A DNA stretch of 64,000 nt from positions 62,001-126,000 of the forward strand of contig CAWFYC010000014.1 in NCBI GenBank assembly GCA_963819855.1, written 5' to 3'. The DNA comes from JAMXLO01 sp963819855 (GTDB lineage Bacteria; Pseudomonadota; Alphaproteobacteria; Acetobacterales; Acetobacteraceae). Below the pieces are notes generated by a model. The model was not told where the DNA came from. It searched no databases and saw nothing but the letters and a program-made list of their open reading frames with translations. Of this stretch, positions 37,230 to 46,186 are shown one piece after another. The stretch's first letter is position 1, and the number at the start of each line of letters is the position of its first letter. Position numbers and translations under genes: made by a program.

Positions 37230-37592
37230 TCACGCCGCGCGTGCGTCTGCCTTCGCGCTGAACTGATCGAACGCCTCCAAGGCTTGCGCGGCGTACATCA
37301 CGCTCGGGCCGGCGCCCATGTAGACCGCCATGCCCATCGTCTCGAGCACCTCGGCGCGCGTGGCGCCTTGCTTCATCGCTGCCTCGGCGTGGAAGGCGAT
37401 GCAGCCATCGCAACGGGTGGCGACGGCGATCGCCAGAGCAATCAGTTCCTTGGTCTTGGTGTCGAGCGCGTCGGCCTTGAGCGCCGCCTGCGCCAGCGCC
37501 GAAAAGCCCTTCATCACGTCAGGTGCGCCGGCGCGCAGTGACCTGATGTCGCCGGTCAGCTCGGTCGCCATTGCTTGCCAGTCTTTGAACAT
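37230..37592 (-). CDS. Carboxymuconolactone decarboxylase/AhpD-family protein
   Basis: This 120-residue protein has the AhpD-type alpha-helical core with the redox pair in RCDGCIAFH (CxxC) preceded by TKELIALAIAVAT, and a GATRAEVLETMGMAVYMG stretch. Members act as peroxidase partners or decarboxylases; the CxxC-x3-H proton-relay motif supports the former. It converges with the MocR gene across six bases and lies downstream of the TauE/SafE-like gene in the same direction. Confidence 0.87.
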   Translation of the reverse strand: MFKDWQAMATELTGDIRSLRAGAPDVMKGFSALAQAALKADALDTKTKELIALAIAVATRCDGCIAFHAEAAMKQGATRAEVLETMGMAVYMGAGPSVMYAAQALEAFDQFSAKADARAA

Positions 37593-37607
37593 ATCGTGCT
37601 CCTTTGG

Positions 37608-38315
37608 TCACATGTCGATACCCAGGCCGCGCAGCGCCAGCACGGTAAGCAGTGCCGCGTTGAGCAGCATCACCGCCGGCGCGGCGGTCGCTATACCGCG
37701 CCGCCAGCGTCGTCCCGCTGCCTGACCGGCAATGCCGACCGCCACCAGCGCGGGCATGGTGCCGAGTCCGAAGGCGAGCATGCCGAGACCGCCGAGCAAC
37801 GGGCTGCCGCTCGCCGCGGTGGTTGCCAACGCCGCATAGAGGAAGCCGCAGGGCAGGAAGCCGAGTGCGATGCCGAGCGGGTAGCCGCCGCCGGCGCGCT
37901 TTGCCAGCCGGGCGATGGCGCGGGTCCAGCCGGCCGGCGCCCGATCCAGCCCCGGTAGCGCGTGCGCCACGTGAGCCAGAAACAGCGCGGCACCCAACAA
38001 CAGCAATCCGGCGGATGCGATGCCGAACCACGGCAGCCGGCCCGTTACGGCGCCGCCCAGCGCTCCGAGCCCCGCATAGGTGGTCAGCCGTCCCAGGTGG
38101 TAGGGCAGCAACGCGCCGCGTCCGATGCGCTGCCATTCGCACAGGCGCGCCGCCGGCAGGCGTGCCATGCCGTCGGCAACCTGGCCAAGCACGAAGCCGC
38201 CGCACATCGGCACGCAGTGCATCGTGCTGCCGGCCGCTCCTGCCAGGAACAGACCCGGCAACAGGCCGCCCGACCATGGGACGGCGCCGCACCACGCAGC
38301 GAAGGCTGAGATCAT
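37608..38315 (-). CDS. TauE/SafE-like membrane protein next to cbb3 oxidase genes
   Basis: This 235-residue protein has six to seven membrane helices. The signature AGSTMHCVPMCGGFVLG near the N-terminus and GIALGFLPCGFLYAALATTA in the middle place it with the sulfite exporter TauE/SafE-like subgroup. That subgroup is often found beside cbb3 oxidase genes and is suspected of copper or haem handling. The Cys and Met residues in MHC-x2-MCGG could bind metal. It is divergent from the cco operon, with the FNR-type box in the shared gap, so the same regulator may control it. Confidence 0.82.
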   Translation of the reverse strand: MISAFAAWCGAVPWSGGLLPGLFLAGAAGSTMHCVPMCGGFVLGQVADGMARLPAARLCEWQRIGRGALLPYHLGRLTTYAGLGALGGAVTGRLPWFGIASAGLLLLGAALFLAHVAHALPGLDRAPAGWTRAIARLAKRAGGGYPLGIALGFLPCGFLYAALATTAASGSPLLGGLGMLAFGLGTMPALVAVGIAGQAAGRRWRRGIATAAPAVMLLNAALLTVLALRGLGIDM

Positions 38316-38368
38316 GGCAGCGTCGCGACAACCATGCGCCAGCTACTCCAAGGCGCCGCATCCTCACA

Positions 38369-38382
38369 TTGATCCAGATCAA
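38369..38382. promoter_or_regulatory. FNR/Anr-type binding site upstream of the cbb3 operon
   Basis: TTGATCCAGATCAA is a perfect match to the TTGAT-N4-ATCAA palindrome. It is 55 bases before the ATG of the first operon gene and a similar distance from the divergent TauE/SafE-like gene. With the usual -41.5 activation geometry, transcription would start near 38417. An oxygen-responsive regulator (FNR, FixK or Anr type) is the natural candidate. Confidence 0.85.
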
Positions 38383-38436
38383 TGATCCGTTAACGCGGAC
38401 GCGGCAGTTTCCCGCGACCCCCTACCGGAGTGTTCC

Positions 38437-38634
38437 ATGGACATCGAGCCAAGCGACCTCATCGTCGGTCTGTTGATGGCCGTGCTCGGCCTGGTCGGCC
38501 TGATCCTCGCGTCCGGCGCGATGGACGACGAGATTTATGTGTTCGGGCTCTCGCTGTTCGGTTTCGCCTGCGTGTTCGTGCTCGGCCTGCTCCGCCGCCA
38601 TTTCGACCGGCTGGAGGCGAACCGACATGACTGA
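38437..38634 (+). CDS. Small two-helix membrane protein heading the cbb3 operon
   Basis: This 65-residue protein has two membrane helices, LIVGLLMAVLGLVGLILASG and IYVFGLSLFGFACVFVLGLL, and a basic tail. It is the first gene behind the FNR-type box, and its TGA overlaps the ATG of ccoN by eight bases. It is not FixQ, which is encoded later. I know no name for it; a role in assembling or stabilising the oxidase is inferred from position. CGGAG precedes the ATG. Confidence 0.75.
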   Translation: MDIEPSDLIVGLLMAVLGLVGLILASGAMDDEIYVFGLSLFGFACVFVLGLLRRHFDRLEANRHD

Positions 38635-40066
38635 GCCGCGCTACAACGAGGCGGTGGTCAAGAAATTCCTCATCGCCGCTATCCTTTGGGCGATCGTGGC
38701 GTTCCTGGTCGGCGTCTGGATCGCGACCGAACTCGCCTGGCCGGCGGCCAATCTGGGCCTGTCGTTCATCAACTTCGGCCGCCTGCGCCCGGTGCACACC
38801 TCTGCCGCGATCTTCGCCTTCGGTGGCTCCGCGCTGTTCGGCACGTCGTTCTATGTCGTCCAGCGTACCTGTCGCGCGCGGCTGTTCGGCGGCGAGGCGC
38901 TCGCGAACTTCGTGTTCTGGGGCTACCAGTTCTTCATCGTCATGGCGGCGCTGTCCTACGTCATGGGCTTCAGCCAGAGCCAGGAATACGCCGAACCCGA
39001 ATGGCATATCGACCTGTGGCTGACCATCGTCTGGGTCGCCTACGCGGTGATCTTCATCGGCACCCTGATGAAACGCCAGGAGCCGCACATCTATGTGGCG
39101 AACTGGTTCTACCTCGCGTTCATCCTGACCATCGCCGTGCTGCACATCGGCAACAACATCGCGATCCCGATCTCGATGTTCTCGGCCAAGAGCTACTCGG
39201 TGGCATCGGGCGTACAGAACGCGATGATCCAGTGGTGGTACGGCCACAACGCCGTCGGTTTCTTTCTGACCGCGGGTTTTCTCGGGATGATGTACTACTT
39301 CATCCCCAAGGCGGCGAACCGCCCGGTCTACTCGTACCGCCTTTCGGTGGTGCATTTCTGGTCGCTGGTGTTCATGTACATCTGGGCCGGTCCGCACCAT
39401 CTGCACTGGACCGCGCTGCCTGACTGGACGCAAACGCTGGGCATGGCGTTCTCGATCATGCTGTGGATGCCGTCCTGGGGCGGCATGATCAACGGCCTGA
39501 TGACTCTGTCGGGCGCCTGGGACAAGCTGCGCACCGATCCCGGTCTGCGCTTCTCGGTCACCGCGGTGGGCTTCTACGGGATGTCCACCTTCGAGGGCCC
39601 GGTGATGTCGATCCGCGACGTCAACGCCCTCAGCCACTATACCGACTGGACGATCGGCCACGTGCATTCCGGCGCGCTGGGCTGGGTCGCGTTCATCAGC
39701 TTCGGCGCGATCTACTATCTGGTGCCGGTGCTGTGGCAGCGCAGCGGTCTCTATTCGCAGCGTCTGGCGTCCTGGCACTACTGGATCGCGACGCTGGGGA
39801 TCGTGTTCTACATCACCTCGATGTGGGTCGCCGGCATCATGCAGGGTCTGATGTGGCGCGCCTACGACCAGTTCGGCTTCCTGCAATACTCGTTCGCGGA
39901 GTTGGTCGTCGCGGTTCATCCGTACTATGTGATCCGCATGCTCGGTGGAGTGATGTTCCTCACCGGTGCGCTGCTGATGGTCTACAACCTGATCCAGACG
40001 GTGCGCAGTCCTGTAACCAAGCAGCCGTTCGCGCTGCCGGGTGCTGTCGCCGTGGCGGGAGAATAA
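38627..40066 (+). CDS. ccoN: cbb3-type cytochrome c oxidase subunit I
   Basis: This 479-residue catalytic subunit has 12 membrane helices and holds haem b, haem b3 and CuB. The haem and copper His residues lie in PVHTSAAIFAFGG, QWWYGHNAVGFFL, YIWAGPHHLHWTALPDW, TIGHVHSGALGW and HPYYVIRMLGG. The Tyr of the active-site crosslink, in cbb3 enzymes on another helix, fits SYRLSVVHFWSLVFMY. It reduces oxygen to water with high affinity. The ATG at 38627 overlaps the small leading gene. Confidence 0.96.
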   Translation: MTEPRYNEAVVKKFLIAAILWAIVAFLVGVWIATELAWPAANLGLSFINFGRLRPVHTSAAIFAFGGSALFGTSFYVVQRTCRARLFGGEALANFVFWGYQFFIVMAALSYVMGFSQSQEYAEPEWHIDLWLTIVWVAYAVIFIGTLMKRQEPHIYVANWFYLAFILTIAVLHIGNNIAIPISMFSAKSYSVASGVQNAMIQWWYGHNAVGFFLTAGFLGMMYYFIPKAANRPVYSYRLSVVHFWSLVFMYIWAGPHHLHWTALPDWTQTLGMAFSIMLWMPSWGGMINGLMTLSGAWDKLRTDPGLRFSVTAVGFYGMSTFEGPVMSIRDVNALSHYTDWTIGHVHSGALGWVAFISFGAIYYLVPVLWQRSGLYSQRLASWHYWIATLGIVFYITSMWVAGIMQGLMWRAYDQFGFLQYSFAELVVAVHPYYVIRMLGGVMFLTGALLMVYNLIQTVRSPVTKQPFALPGAVAVAGE

Positions 40067-40070
40067 GCCG

Positions 40071-40790
40071 ATGTTCATCCGCCACGAGTTCATCGAGCGC
40101 AACGCCTTCCTGCTGCTGGTGCTGACGTTGGTCACCATCGCGATCGGTGGCATCGTCGAAGTGGTGCCGCTGTTCACCATCGAGACCACGGTGGAGCATG
40201 TGAAGGGTGTGCGCCCCTATTCGCCGCTCGAGCAGCGCGGCCGCGACATCTATGTGCGTGAAGGTTGCTATCTCTGCCACAGCCAGCAGGTCCGCGCGCT
40301 GCGCGACGAGGTGGAGCGCTACGGCCACTTCTCGCTGGCGGCGGAGAGCATGTACGATCATCCGTTCCAGTGGGGCTCCAAGCGCATCGGCCCCGATCTG
40401 GCGCGGGTCGGCGGCAAGTATTCCAGCGACTGGCACTACGCGCATCTGATCAACCCGCAGAGCGTGGTGCCTGAATCGCTGATGCCGCACTATGGCTTCC
40501 TCGCCGAAACGCCATTGGAAACCGACGATATCGCCGCGCGGCTGCGCACGCTGCGCCTGGTGGGTGTTCCCTACACCGACGACGGGATCGCCAAGGCGGC
40601 ATCCGATCTGGCGACTCAGGCCAATCCCAACGCCGACAACGCGGAGCTGCTGAAGCGCTATCCGAAAGCGGTGACGGTGCCAGGCAACGGCCACGAGGTC
40701 ACCGAACTGGATGCACTGGTGGCCTATCTGCAGGTGCTGGGCACCATGGTCGATTTCGCCGATCCCGCCAACGAACACATCCAGCAATAG
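40071..40790 (+). CDS. ccoO: cbb3-type cytochrome c oxidase subunit II
   Basis: This 239-residue membrane-anchored monohaem cytochrome c has one N-terminal helix (AFLLLVLTLVTIAIGGIVEV) and the haem site EGCYLCHSQQVR. The family sequence GPDLARVGGKYSSDWHYAHL contains the axial-ligand region. It passes electrons from CcoP to CcoN. It starts 4 bases after ccoN. Confidence 0.96.
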   Translation: MFIRHEFIERNAFLLLVLTLVTIAIGGIVEVVPLFTIETTVEHVKGVRPYSPLEQRGRDIYVREGCYLCHSQQVRALRDEVERYGHFSLAAESMYDHPFQWGSKRIGPDLARVGGKYSSDWHYAHLINPQSVVPESLMPHYGFLAETPLETDDIAARLRTLRLVGVPYTDDGIAKAASDLATQANPNADNAELLKRYPKAVTVPGNGHEVTELDALVAYLQVLGTMVDFADPANEHIQQ

Positions 40791-40799
40791 GGCGCGGCC

Positions 40800-40946
40800 A
40801 TGATGAACCTGATCATGCTGGTGCAGCACAACTGGATCATCCCGGTCTTCGCCGTGTTTCTGCTGATCCTGCTCACCACCTACTGGCCGGGGCGCAAGTC
40901 CCAGATCGAGCGGCATGGCCGCATCCCGCTCGAAGACGACCGCTGA
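40800..40946 (+). CDS. ccoQ: cbb3-type oxidase small subunit
   Basis: This frame of 48 codons (MMNLIMLVQHNWIIPVFAVF then LLILLTTYWPGRKSQIERHG) has one membrane helix and the YWPGRK-like motif of FixQ/CcoQ. It stabilises the CcoP association. A second ATG at 40803 is equally possible. It lies between ccoO and ccoP, as in complete operons. Confidence 0.9.
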   Translation: MMNLIMLVQHNWIIPVFAVFLLILLTTYWPGRKSQIERHGRIPLEDDR

Positions 40947-40957
40947 GGAGCCCCGCT

Positions 40958-41827
40958 GTGCCAACCAAGATCGAGAAGGACATCGTCACCGGCCGCGATA
41001 CCACCGGCCACGAATGGGACGGGCTCAAGGAGCTGAACACGCCGCTGCCGAAGTGGTGGGTGTACGTGCTCTACGCCACCATTGCCTGGGCCGTGGTATG
41101 GTGCGTGCTGTACCCGTCGGTGCCGGGGATCACCGGCTATTTCCCCGGCGTGCTCGGCTATTCGCAGCGTACCGCCGTCAATGACGCCGTGCGCGCGGTG
41201 GCAGCTCAGCGTGCCGCCACGATGGACCGTATCGCGACGCTGTCGTTCGACGATATTCGCAAGGACCCGCAGCTCATGGCGGCTGCCCAGACCGCAGGGC
41301 GCATCGCGTTCGCCAACAACTGCCAGCCCTGCCACGCGGCCGGCGGCGGTGGCCAGCCGGGCTATCCCGCGTTGGCGGCCGGCGCGTGGATCTGGGGCGG
41401 TACGCTCGATGACATCAGGCAGACCATCACCTATGGCATCCGCAGCGGCGACGACAAGGCGCGCGAATTGCAAATGCCGCGCTTCGGTGCCGATGGCATT
41501 CTGAAGCCCGGCGAAATCCAGCAGATCGCCGACTACGTGATGACGTTGTACGGCAAGGCGCAGCCCGGTAAGGATGTGTCGGCAGGCAAGCAACTGTTCG
41601 CCGACAACTGCGCGCTGTGTCACGGCGAGGCAGGGCAGGGGGATCGCGAGAAGGGTGCGCCTCGCCTGGCCTCGCAGGTCCATCTCTATGGCAACGACAG
41701 GGCTATCGTGGTCGCGCAGATCACCGCGCCGCGGATGGGCGTGATGCCGGCCTGGCACACCCGCCTCGATGACGCGACGATCAAGAGCCTGGCCCTCTAC
41801 GTGCATTCACTCGGCGGCGGAGAATAG
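40958..41827 (+). CDS. ccoP: cbb3-type cytochrome c oxidase subunit III (dihaem)
   Basis: This is a 289-residue dihaem cytochrome c. The N-terminal membrane helix is WWVYVLYATIAWAVVWCVLY (residues 33-52), with HEWDGLKELNTPLPKWW before it. Haem sites are NNCQPCHAAG (about residue 122) and DNCALCHGEAGQG (about 217). It accepts electrons from soluble or membrane cytochrome c. Start is a GTG at 40958, 11 bases after ccoQ. Confidence 0.95.
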   Translation: MPTKIEKDIVTGRDTTGHEWDGLKELNTPLPKWWVYVLYATIAWAVVWCVLYPSVPGITGYFPGVLGYSQRTAVNDAVRAVAAQRAATMDRIATLSFDDIRKDPQLMAAAQTAGRIAFANNCQPCHAAGGGGQPGYPALAAGAWIWGGTLDDIRQTITYGIRSGDDKARELQMPRFGADGILKPGEIQQIADYVMTLYGKAQPGKDVSAGKQLFADNCALCHGEAGQGDREKGAPRLASQVHLYGNDRAIVVAQITAPRMGVMPAWHTRLDDATIKSLALYVHSLGGGE

Positions 41828-41835
41828 GCACCCAC

Positions 41836-43293
41836 ATGTCTCGCATCAGCAAGGCGGATCGTCAGCTCCAGCTTCAGCGCGAGGAAGCCGGCGATCATCT
41901 CTACGCCAACCGCGTGCGGGTCTATCCGAAGACGGTGCACGGCCCGGTGCGCCGGTTCAAATGGGCGGTGCTGATCGTCTGTCTCGGCATCTATTATCTG
42001 CTGCCCTGGCTGCGCTGGCATCGCGGCGTCAACCAGCCGGACCAGGCGGTGCTGCTGTCGATCTGGCACGAGCGGTTCTATTTCTTCAATCTCGAGTTCT
42101 GGCCGCAGGACATCTACTACCTGACCGGCCTGCTGATCATGGGCGCGGTCACACTGTTCCTGGTCACCAGCCTGCTCGGCCGCGTCTGGTGCGGCTACAC
42201 CTGTCCGCAGACGGTGTGGACCGATCTGTTCATGTGGATCGAGCGCCTGATCGAGGGCGACCGCAACGAACGCATGAAGCGCGACGCGGAGCCCGTGACG
42301 CTCGACACCGTCTGGCGCAAGGCATTGAAGCACGTAACCTGGCTCGGCATCGCGTTCTGGACCGGCGGCGCGTGGATCATGTACTACGTCGATGCGCCGA
42401 CGGTGACGGTGGAGTTCTGGACCGGCACCGCGTCGAAGGAGGTGTATTTCTTCACCTTCCTGTTCACCGCCACGACCTATCTGCTGGCTGGTTGGGCGCG
42501 CGAGCAGGTCTGCACCTACATGTGTCCGTGGCCGCGCTTCCAGTCGGCGATGCTGGACGAGCAGAGCGTCACCGTGACCTACCAGGGTTGGCGCGGCGAA
42601 CCGCGTTTGCGCGGCAAGCGCCACGATGACGCACCCGCCGGCGACTGCATCGATTGCGGGGCCTGCGTCACCGCCTGCCCCACCGGGATCGATATCCGCG
42701 ATGGCATCCAGCTCGAGTGCATCAACTGCGGACTGTGCATCGACGCGTGCAACCACGTGATGGAGCGGACCGGACGGCCGAACTGGCTGATCACCTGGGA
42801 CACGCTCGCGGATCAGGCAGCCAAAGCGGAGGGTCGGCAGACCACGCTGCACCTGCTGCGCCCGCGCACGTTGATCTACGTCTCGGCGCTGCTCATCGCG
42901 GTGGTGGTCATGACGGTGGCGCTGGCGATGCGATCCTCGGTTGGGCTGTCGGTGCTGCATGACCGTGCGCCCTTGTTCGTGCGTCTGCCCGATGGCGATC
43001 TGCGCAATGGCTATACCGTCAAGATCGTCAACAAGGGTCCGAACATCGCGCTGTTCGAACTGCGCACCGATGGTCTGAACGGGGCGTCGCTCGCCGAGTC
43101 GAACGAGGGGCTTGGACCGGCGAGCCGGCTCGGACTGATGGTGAAAGGGGACAGCGTCGGCACGTTCCGCATTACCGTGGCAGGCGAGCCGGAGCAACTG
43201 GTCGATGGCTCGCAGGGCCTCGACTTCATCTTGCGCAACAGCGATAGCGGCGAGCAGACCGTGTATCGCTCGCAGTTCATGGGGCCGCGATGA
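41836..43293 (+). CDS. ccoG: cbb3 oxidase accessory iron-sulfur protein
   Basis: This 485-residue membrane protein (FixG/RdxA) has the N-terminal helices FKWAVLIVCLGIYYLLPWLR and YYLTGLLIMGAVTLFLVTSL. The CxxxCP sites VWCGYTCPQTVW and CTYMCPWPRFQSA follow. It also carries two ferredoxin-like [4Fe-4S] clusters, DCIDCGACVTACPTGID and ECINCGLCIDACNHVM, and a C-terminal immunoglobulin-like domain. It reduces Cu(II) to Cu(I) for CcoN assembly. It begins nine bases after ccoP, and its TGA overlaps the ATG of ccoH. Confidence 0.95.
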   Translation: MSRISKADRQLQLQREEAGDHLYANRVRVYPKTVHGPVRRFKWAVLIVCLGIYYLLPWLRWHRGVNQPDQAVLLSIWHERFYFFNLEFWPQDIYYLTGLLIMGAVTLFLVTSLLGRVWCGYTCPQTVWTDLFMWIERLIEGDRNERMKRDAEPVTLDTVWRKALKHVTWLGIAFWTGGAWIMYYVDAPTVTVEFWTGTASKEVYFFTFLFTATTYLLAGWAREQVCTYMCPWPRFQSAMLDEQSVTVTYQGWRGEPRLRGKRHDDAPAGDCIDCGACVTACPTGIDIRDGIQLECINCGLCIDACNHVMERTGRPNWLITWDTLADQAAKAEGRQTTLHLLRPRTLIYVSALLIAVVVMTVALAMRSSVGLSVLHDRAPLFVRLPDGDLRNGYTVKIVNKGPNIALFELRTDGLNGASLAESNEGLGPASRLGLMVKGDSVGTFRITVAGEPEQLVDGSQGLDFILRNSDSGEQTVYRSQFMGPR

Positions 43294-43754
43294 AGCAATC
43301 ACTCTGGAGCTACTTCCCGCAGGCCATCGTGGCTGGCCTCGGACTGGTGGTCGTGGTGAACGCCGGCATGGTCTATGCCGCGCTGCACAGCTTCCCCGGC
43401 CAGGCGGGCGATGAGGGCTTCGAGCTCAGCAACCATTACGACGCGGTGCTCGAGCGCGAGCAACGCGACGCCGCGCTGGGCTGGACGGTGGCAGCACGAG
43501 CTGATGCGGCGGGAAGGCCCGAAGTGCGAGTGATGGATCGCGATGGTTCGCCGCTGCAGGGTGCATCGGTGGCAGCGTCCGCGCAGCGTCCGCTGGGCGC
43601 GCCGGCGACGCGGTCGCTGGTGTTCCACGAAATTGCCGCCGGCAGCTACGTCGCCGATGTGACGCTGCCAACACCGGGGCAGTGGGAGTTGACGCTGACG
43701 GCATCGCTCGGTGGTCATGATATGGCGGCAACGCGGCGAGTGATCGTGCATTGA
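43290..43754 (+). CDS. ccoH: FixH-family cbb3 assembly protein
   Basis: This 154-residue protein has one N-terminal membrane helix (AIVAGLGLVVVVNAGMVYAA) and a periplasmic FixH domain starting YDAVLEREQRDAALGW. It helps assemble the oxidase together with the copper ATPase. Overlaps both neighbours: its ATG overlaps the ccoG stop, and its TGA overlaps the TTG start of ccoI. Confidence 0.9.
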   Translation: MKQSLWSYFPQAIVAGLGLVVVVNAGMVYAALHSFPGQAGDEGFELSNHYDAVLEREQRDAALGWTVAARADAAGRPEVRVMDRDGSPLQGASVAASAQRPLGAPATRSLVFHEIAAGSYVADVTLPTPGQWELTLTASLGGHDMAATRRVIVH

Positions 43755-46186
43755 CGGGCACCTCCTCCCCGACTCTCCCCCGCTTCGCGGGAGAGGGGGT
43801 TCAGCAACAGCAGCACCCCCTCTCCCGCGAAGCGGGGGAGCGGCGGGGAGGGGGCGCCGCCAACATTTGCCTCCACTGCAACCTGCCCAGCACTTCCGGT
43901 CGCCGCTTCTGCTGTATCGGCTGCGCCGCTGCCTATGAAACCATCGAGACCCTCGGTCTCGGCCGCTACTACGCGCAACGTATCCTCGATCCCACGATCC
44001 GCGCATTGCGCCCCGAAACACCCGAACTACGGGACCTTTCCCGCTTCATCGCCACCCAAGCCGACGCTACCCACGAGCTCACGCTCGCAATCGATGGTCT
44101 GCAATGCGGCGCGTGCGTCTGGCTGATCGAGTCCGTCCTCGCCCGCGAGCCCGACCTGTTGCAGGGCCGCGTCAACATGACGACCCGCCGCCTGCGACTG
44201 CATTGGCGCGGCGCAACCGAGCGCGCCGCATCGCTGGTCGACGCGGTCGAACGCTTAGGTTACCGCCTCGTGCCGTTCGACCCGGCGTCACTCACCGCCG
44301 CGCGCGATAGCAACGATCGTGCCCTGATCCGCGCACTCGCAGTGGCCGGCTTTGCCGCCGCCAACGTGATGCTGCTGTCGATTGGCATCTGGGCGGGCGA
44401 GGCCGGCGGCCTGCTGCATGATATGGGTCCCGCCACGCGCGACCTGCTGCACTGGTTCTCGGCGCTGATTGCCATGCCGGCGATCGCTTATGCCGGCAGG
44501 CCGTTCTTTGTTTCCGCGGCCGCGGCGTTGCGTCAGATGCGCACCAACATGGACGTGCCGATCAGCCTCGGCGTGATCCTGGTCACCGGCATGAGTCTGG
44601 TGCAGACGATGCAGGGCGGCGTGCACACCTACTTCGACTCGGCCATCACGCTGCTGTTCTTCCTGTTGATCGGCCGTGTGCTGGACCACCGTGCGCGCAG
44701 CCAGGCACGCGCAACGGCCGAGCAGTTGCTGACGCTGCGGGCGGTGGATGTCGCGGTGGTGCAATCCGACGGCAGCATCGAGCGTCGCGGTCAGCATGCC
44801 GTCGTGTCCGGCGATCGCGTGCTGGTCGGGCTTGGCGAAAGAATCGGCGTCGATGGCGTGGTGGAGGGCGGCGCATCCATGCTCGATGCCAGCCTGGTCA
44901 CCGGTGAAAGCCTGCCGGTCGCCGCGGCCCCTGGCACACAGGTATTCGCTGGGACCCTCAACCTCGGCGAGACGCTGATCGTGCGTGCGACCGCTACCGG
45001 CAGCGGCACCCTGCTTGCCGAATGCGCACGACTGATCGAGGCGGCGGAGGCGCGGCGTTCGCGCTTCGTCCTGCTCGCCGACCGGGTGGTCCGACGCTAC
45101 GCGCCCATTGTGCACGTTACCGCCCTGCTGACCTTCGTTTGGTGGTACTTCGCCGTCGGAGTGGCTGCGGTTCAGGCGCTGCTGACCGCGAGCGCGGTGC
45201 TGATCATCACCTGCCCCTGCGCTCTCGCACTTGCGGTGCCGGTGGTGCAGGTGATTGCCACCGGAGGCCTGTTCCGCGCCGGTGTGTTGCTGAAGTCGCC
45301 GACCGCTCTGGAACGGCTGGCCGATGTAGATACAATTGTATTTGACAAGACCGGCACGCTGACCGCGCCTTCGATGGCGCTTGTGGAACGGCAGAATTTC
45401 GATCCGGACGCATTGCGGGTCGCCGCATCGCTTGCCGTGGGCAGCCGCCATCCGCTGGCACGTTCGCTGCTGGCGGCGTCCGGACCCGTTGCCGTTGCGG
45501 ATGACGTGGTCGAGCATCCGGGGCAGGGCATCCAGGCCGGCGATGTGCGGTTGGGCAGTCGGGCGTTCGCATCGGCTCTGGACGGCGACACTGCCGGACC
45601 GGAACTATGGCTGTCGCGTCCAGGTTGCGAACCGGTGTGCTTCCGCTTTGCCGAGACCTTGCGCGCGGACGTCGCCACGACGCTGAACAGGCTGCGTCGT
45701 CTGGGCCTCGACGTGCACCTGCTGTCCGGCGATCACGCTGCTGCCGTGGCACCGGTCGCTGCCGCACTCGACATCGCGTCCTGGCAGTCGGAGCGTACGC
45801 CGGTGCAGAAGGTCGCGGCCATCGATGCGCTGCTGGCGTCCGGGCGCAAAGTGCTGATGGTCGGCGACGGCCTGAACGATGGCCCGTCGCTTGCCGCGGC
45901 AAGCGTGTCCGCATCCCCGGCGACCGCGGTCGATATCAGCCAGACGGTCGCCGATGTGGTGTTTCAGGGTAGTCTTCTGGCGCCTGTCGCTGCCGTGATC
46001 GAGACGGCGCGCCACGCGCGCAGCGCGATGCGCCAGAACCTTGCACTGTCGATCGGCTACAATCTGCTGATGGTTCCGTTGGCCGTGGCCGGCTGCGTCA
46101 CCCCGTGGCTGGCCGCCGTGGCGATGTCGAGTTCCTCGCTGCTGGTATTGGCGAACAGCTTCCGCCTGTGCGGCAAGCCGGCATGA
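43751..46186 (+). CDS. ccoI: Copper-exporting P1B-type ATPase for cbb3 oxidase assembly
   Basis: This is an 811-residue copper pump (FixI/CcoI). Order: a zinc-ribbon-like Cys segment ICLHCNLPSTSGRRFCCIGC (residues 39-58), an HMA domain with CGAC (about 118), eight membrane helices, and the ion-binding CPC in ITCPCALALAVPVV (about 486). The phosphorylation site FDKTGTLT (about 531) and GDGLNDGPSLAAA (about 704) follow. It supplies copper for the oxidase. The only in-frame ATG/GTG/TTG before the Cys segment is the TTG at 43751. Residues 3-34 (SPTLPRFAGEGV, HPLSREAGERRGGGA) are therefore encoded by a dispersed inverted repeat. Confidence 0.93.
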   Translation: MTGTSSPTLPRFAGEGVQQQQHPLSREAGERRGGGAANICLHCNLPSTSGRRFCCIGCAAAYETIETLGLGRYYAQRILDPTIRALRPETPELRDLSRFIATQADATHELTLAIDGLQCGACVWLIESVLAREPDLLQGRVNMTTRRLRLHWRGATERAASLVDAVERLGYRLVPFDPASLTAARDSNDRALIRALAVAGFAAANVMLLSIGIWAGEAGGLLHDMGPATRDLLHWFSALIAMPAIAYAGRPFFVSAAAALRQMRTNMDVPISLGVILVTGMSLVQTMQGGVHTYFDSAITLLFFLLIGRVLDHRARSQARATAEQLLTLRAVDVAVVQSDGSIERRGQHAVVSGDRVLVGLGERIGVDGVVEGGASMLDASLVTGESLPVAAAPGTQVFAGTLNLGETLIVRATATGSGTLLAECARLIEAAEARRSRFVLLADRVVRRYAPIVHVTALLTFVWWYFAVGVAAVQALLTASAVLIITCPCALALAVPVVQVIATGGLFRAGVLLKSPTALERLADVDTIVFDKTGTLTAPSMALVERQNFDPDALRVAASLAVGSRHPLARSLLAASGPVAVADDVVEHPGQGIQAGDVRLGSRAFASALDGDTAGPELWLSRPGCEPVCFRFAETLRADVATTLNRLRRLGLDVHLLSGDHAAAVAPVAAALDIASWQSERTPVQKVAAIDALLASGRKVLMVGDGLNDGPSLAAASVSASPATAVDISQTVADVVFQGSLLAPVAAVIETARHARSAMRQNLALSIGYNLLMVPLAVAGCVTPWLAAVAMSSSSLLVLANSFRLCGKPA
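43757..43858. repeat. Large inverted repeat, copy B, inside the 5' end of ccoI
   Basis: Two 44-base arms (43757-43800 and 43815-43858) pair at 40 of 44 positions around a 14-base loop. The core CCCGCTTCGCGGGAGAGGG is shared with the repeat at 28209-28308. It lies six bases downstream of the ccoI TTG and is translated in frame without a stop codon. The hairpin would sit over the translation start of ccoI. Confidence 0.9.

Noticed and set aside
38459..40189. A 576-codon minus-strand frame over ccoN.
   Set aside because: It is rich in His, Arg and Gln with no domain, and ccoN on the other strand is a perfect cbb3 subunit.
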